Shown piece by piece: positions 8,153-9,600 of a stretch of DNA of 9,600 bases. The notes beneath the pieces were generated by a model, which worked only from the letters and a program-made list of their open reading frames with translations, searched no databases and was not told where the DNA came from. Position numbers and translations under genes: made by a program. The first letter of the stretch is position 1; the number at the start of each line of letters is the position of its first letter. Source of the DNA: Deltaproteobacteria bacterium (GTDB taxonomy: Bacteria > Myxococcota_A > UBA796); the NCBI GenBank assembly GCA_002707085.1, contig PALY01000121.1, positions 1 through 9,600 of the forward strand, in the 5' to 3' direction.

Positions 8153-9082
8153 TTACGCCGAAATGCCGTTAAACTGCATCTCTCTCAGAGACATGTTCCC
8201 GATCGCCATGTCCAACTCTCTCTGTTCTTTTTCCGCCACTTGCGCTTCCAAACTCTCGCGCCACTTCAAATCGTTCAGTCGTCTCGTTTCCTTCTCTCTT
8301 CTTTCTCTTTCCTCGAGCGCTTCGATTTTCTTCTTCGCCTCCAAACGAAACCTTTTCTCTTCCATCTCGAGGAACTCCATTCGCCTCTTCTCTATGCCTT
8401 CGCCGTCGCCTTGCGCCATTTTCGCTTCCACCAACATCAACCGTCTTCTCTTCTCTTCCTCGCGTTTCGTGTCCAACTTTTCCTGCGCCTCCTCCGCTTT
8501 TCTCACGAATTCTGCCGCGCGTTCCACGTCCTGTTTTTTACGCAGGGCTCTCTCCTCTCTCGCTTTGAGCAACTCGATCTCCGCTTCTCGCGCTCGCTGT
8601 TGGTCAAGTTGTCGCTTCTCTCTTTCTTTTTGCAGCCGTGCTTCGTCCAACTTTTCTACGGTTCGTCTCTGTTGGTTGTCCAACATCCTCTCGACCATCT
8701 TTTCCTTCTCCCTTGCGAGTCTTTTTTGCTCCTGTTGCGACTCGAGCGTTTTGCGTATGACGTTTTGCGTCTCGCGTTTTCTCCTCAAGGCGTCTTCCGC
8801 GTCTCTTTTGGCATTTTCGTCCGCCTGCTTCGCGAGCGCGTGGAACAAAGAGTTCTGTTTGAGTTTCAACGTCAACGCGCGCTTATTGCTGTTACCATTG
8901 CCACTCTTCATCGTCTCCTCCAAGACGCGCGATGATTTCGAGTCAACTTCTTCTCCCTCTTTTAAAATAGCGTTGTCGTCGTTGATATTGTTGTTGTTGT
9001 TCTCTTCGAAAGACTCCGTCTCGTCGCCGACGATCGAAGACGCGGGCGTGGACGGTGGCGTCATCGCCGACATCGCCGACAT
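8153..9082 (-). CDS. Hypothetical coiled-coil protein, 309 residues
   Basis: No family recognised. Residues 1-60 are Ser/Thr/Pro-, Asn- and acid-rich and probably disordered (including an Asn run near 28-32). Residues about 68-292 form one nearly continuous, very highly charged Lys/Arg/Glu/Gln helix (for example KRLAREKEKMVERMLDNQQR), broken only by a short Gly-containing gap (AQGDGEGIEKR, about 223-233). The last residues, after about 293, leave the helical pattern (NMSLREMQFNGISA) and could be a short conserved tail. This composition is typical of cytoskeletal or scaffold coiled coils, or of single alpha-helices, but no specific homologue can be named. The N-terminus has a small tandem MSAMSAM from duplicated ATGTCGGCG codons, so the start could be any of residues 1, 4 or 7; the first ATG (9082) is taken. 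Immediately upstream on the sense strand is a (GAA)8 tract. The long plus-strand frame over the same region is a serine-rich shadow. Confidence 0.78.
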   Translation of the reverse strand: MSAMSAMTPPSTPASSIVGDETESFEENNNNNINDDNAILKEGEEVDSKSSRVLEETMKSGNGNSNKRALTLKLKQNSLFHALAKQADENAKRDAEDALRRKRETQNVIRKTLESQQEQKRLAREKEKMVERMLDNQQRRTVEKLDEARLQKEREKRQLDQQRAREAEIELLKAREERALRKKQDVERAAEFVRKAEEAQEKLDTKREEEKRRRLMLVEAKMAQGDGEGIEKRRMEFLEMEEKRFRLEAKKKIEALEERERREKETRRLNDLKWRESLEAQVAEKEQRELDMAIGNMSLREMQFNGISA

Positions 9083-9084
9083 CT

Positions 9085-9109
9085 CTTCTTCTTCTTCTTC
9101 TTCTTCTTC
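9085..9109 (-). repeat. (GAA)8 tract abutting the coiled-coil protein start codon
   Basis: On the sense (minus) strand the tract reads (GAA)n ending in GAG just before ATG. It mirrors the (AG)15 before CPI1 and the (AGA)n before the 7533 gene. Confidence 0.85.
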
Positions 9110-9424
9110 CCAAAGGGTGGTAATACGTCGTCGTCGTCGTCGTCGTCCTTCTTTTTTTAGTACTAAGAAAAGGAGAAGAGTAGGTGTTTTTATTTATTTT
9201 TGGATTTTCGCCTCTCGCGTATTTTTTTTTATTTTTTATTTTTAGCACACACCTCTCAATCGTCTCAAAATCAATACCTAGTAGTACGACCTAGTACGGT
9301 AGTACTTTAAAAGTGTGCAAAAAATGAATGGTTTTGCAAAAGTTGTTGGTGGGGAAAGGAGTACACTGGTAAAATAAAAAAAATACGACGAACACCACCA
9401 CACTCGTAAAAAAAAAAGAGAAGA

Positions 9425-9458
9425 TGAAGAAGAAGAAGAAGAAGATGAAGAAGAAGAG
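9425..9458 (+). repeat. GAA-type purine microsatellite
   Basis: GAA trinucleotides interrupted by a single GAT unit, 3' of the tRNA-Sec gene. No function is suggested. Confidence 0.8.
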
Positions 9459-9477
9459 CTTTTGGTTGGGTGGGTGT

Positions 9478-9484
9478 AAAAAAA
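9478..9484 (-). terminator. Pol III poly-T terminator of tRNA-Sec
   Basis: Seven consecutive A on the plus strand (TTTTTTT in the sense direction) begin 13 nt past the mature 3' end of the tRNA. A run of four or more T is the standard eukaryotic RNA polymerase III stop signal. Confidence 0.85.
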
Positions 9485-9496
9485 GGAGTAATCGTA

Positions 9497-9583
9497 CGCC
9501 GGTGAGGTTGAATCGAACAACTGGGCCGTCAAGCCCCCACAGGTTTGAAGCCTGCGCTCCGAGCCATCGAAGGTCACTCCGGC
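9497..9583 (-). tRNA. tRNA-Sec(UCA): tRNA-Sec (anticodon UCA), selenocysteine tRNA
   Basis: 87-nt gene that inserts selenocysteine at recoded UGA codons; Ser is charged first, then converted to Sec via PSTK and SepSecS in eukaryotes. The fold matches the eukaryotic 9/4 type. It has a 9-position acceptor stem starting GCCGGAGUG (with an A-A and the U-U mismatch also present in human tRNA-Sec), a long 6-bp D stem CUUCGA/UCGGAG with a 4-nt loop UGGC, and a 6-bp anticodon stem CGCAGG/CCUGUG around the loop CUUCAAA. A long variable arm (GGGC/GCCC) and a 4-bp T stem GUUG/CAAC with loop UUCGAUU complete it. The discriminator is G, and no CCA is encoded. The block GCAGGCTTCAAACCTGT is identical to the human gene as I recall it. 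The T arm supplies a good internal B box. tRNA-Sec is usually driven by upstream TATA/PSE elements; only 17 bp of upstream sequence remain in the window, so these cannot be seen. Identity is very sure. Confidence 0.96.
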
Positions 9584-9600
9584 TTTTTCCTTCTTCTTCC

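Larger units (their letters stand above)
9083..9477. other. Microsatellite-rich intergenic region
   Basis: This 395-bp stretch has no supportable protein gene. It contains (CTT)8 at 9085-9109, a (CGT/TCG)n run at 9126-9147, T-rich low-complexity sequence near 9185-9242, a cluster of AGTAC pentamers around 9283-9305, poly-A runs near 9408-9417, and a GAA/GAT purine tract at 9425-9458. It should hold the promoter of the coiled-coil gene (left side) and the 3' flank of the tRNA-Sec gene (right side). Confidence 0.6.

Noticed and set aside
9126..9147. CGT/TCG trinucleotide run as a possible CRISPR-like or satellite array
   Set aside because: Units of 3 bp with no spacers; an ordinary microsatellite.
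8085..9245. 386-codon plus-strand open frame over the coiled-coil gene
   Set aside because: Serine/phenylalanine/leucine low complexity, as expected from reading GAA/AAG/GAG codons backwards. The minus-strand frame has heptad-like charged helix character and a sensible ATG and stop.
8003..9301. Shared decamer TAGTACGGTA at 8003-8012 and 9292-9301
   Set aside because: Two 10-bp copies with no common context or orientation logic. Chance occurrence in AT-rich spacers is plausible.

Overview
The window looks like compact nuclear DNA from a green alga of the prasinophyte (Mamiellales) type, with Bathycoccus-like organisms the best guess. The evidence is indirect. There is a cycloeucalenol cycloisomerase, an enzyme of the plant/algal cycloartenol sterol route. 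There is a eukaryotic-type selenocysteine tRNA, intergenic spaces are mostly 100-530 bp, reading frames are largely intron-free (a 1,544-codon ASPM gene has no interruption), and base composition is moderate. The genus is inference; no species-diagnostic sequence was checked.

Layout, left to right. A minus-strand LYRM1-like mitochondrial LYR protein (31-444) comes first. Next is a small, apparently two-exon minus-strand gene (1175 down to 610) that ends in a CHZ-type histone-chaperone motif. It diverges across a 143-bp bidirectional promoter from a plus-strand cycloeucalenol cycloisomerase gene, CPI1 (1319-2269), whose ATG directly follows an (AG)15 tract. CPI1 converges, 99 bp apart, on a very large minus-strand ASPM/Asp spindle-pole gene (7003 down to 2369) with an ASH domain, two calponin-homology domains, about 11 IQ motifs, an ARM/HEAT-like region and a basic tail rich in S/T-P sites. 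A 529-bp, repeat-rich divergent spacer separates ASPM from a plus-strand gene for a 152-residue single-pass membrane protein of unknown function (7533-7991). That gene converges on a minus-strand gene for a 309-residue coiled-coil protein (9082 down to 8153). At the right edge lies a minus-strand 87-nt tRNA-Sec (UCA) gene (9583 down to 9497) with a downstream poly-T Pol III terminator.

The genes do not form a pathway; they are ordinary housekeeping neighbours of a gene-dense eukaryotic chromosome (mitochondrial assembly, chromatin, sterol synthesis, mitosis, selenoprotein translation). I see no mobile element, CRISPR array, viral gene or defence-type cassette. The most notable items are the tRNA-Sec, the spliced CHZ-like gene hidden by an in-frame TGA, the short-IQ ASPM with its cluster of CDK-like sites, and the habit of placing purine (GA/GAA) tracts directly before start codons.
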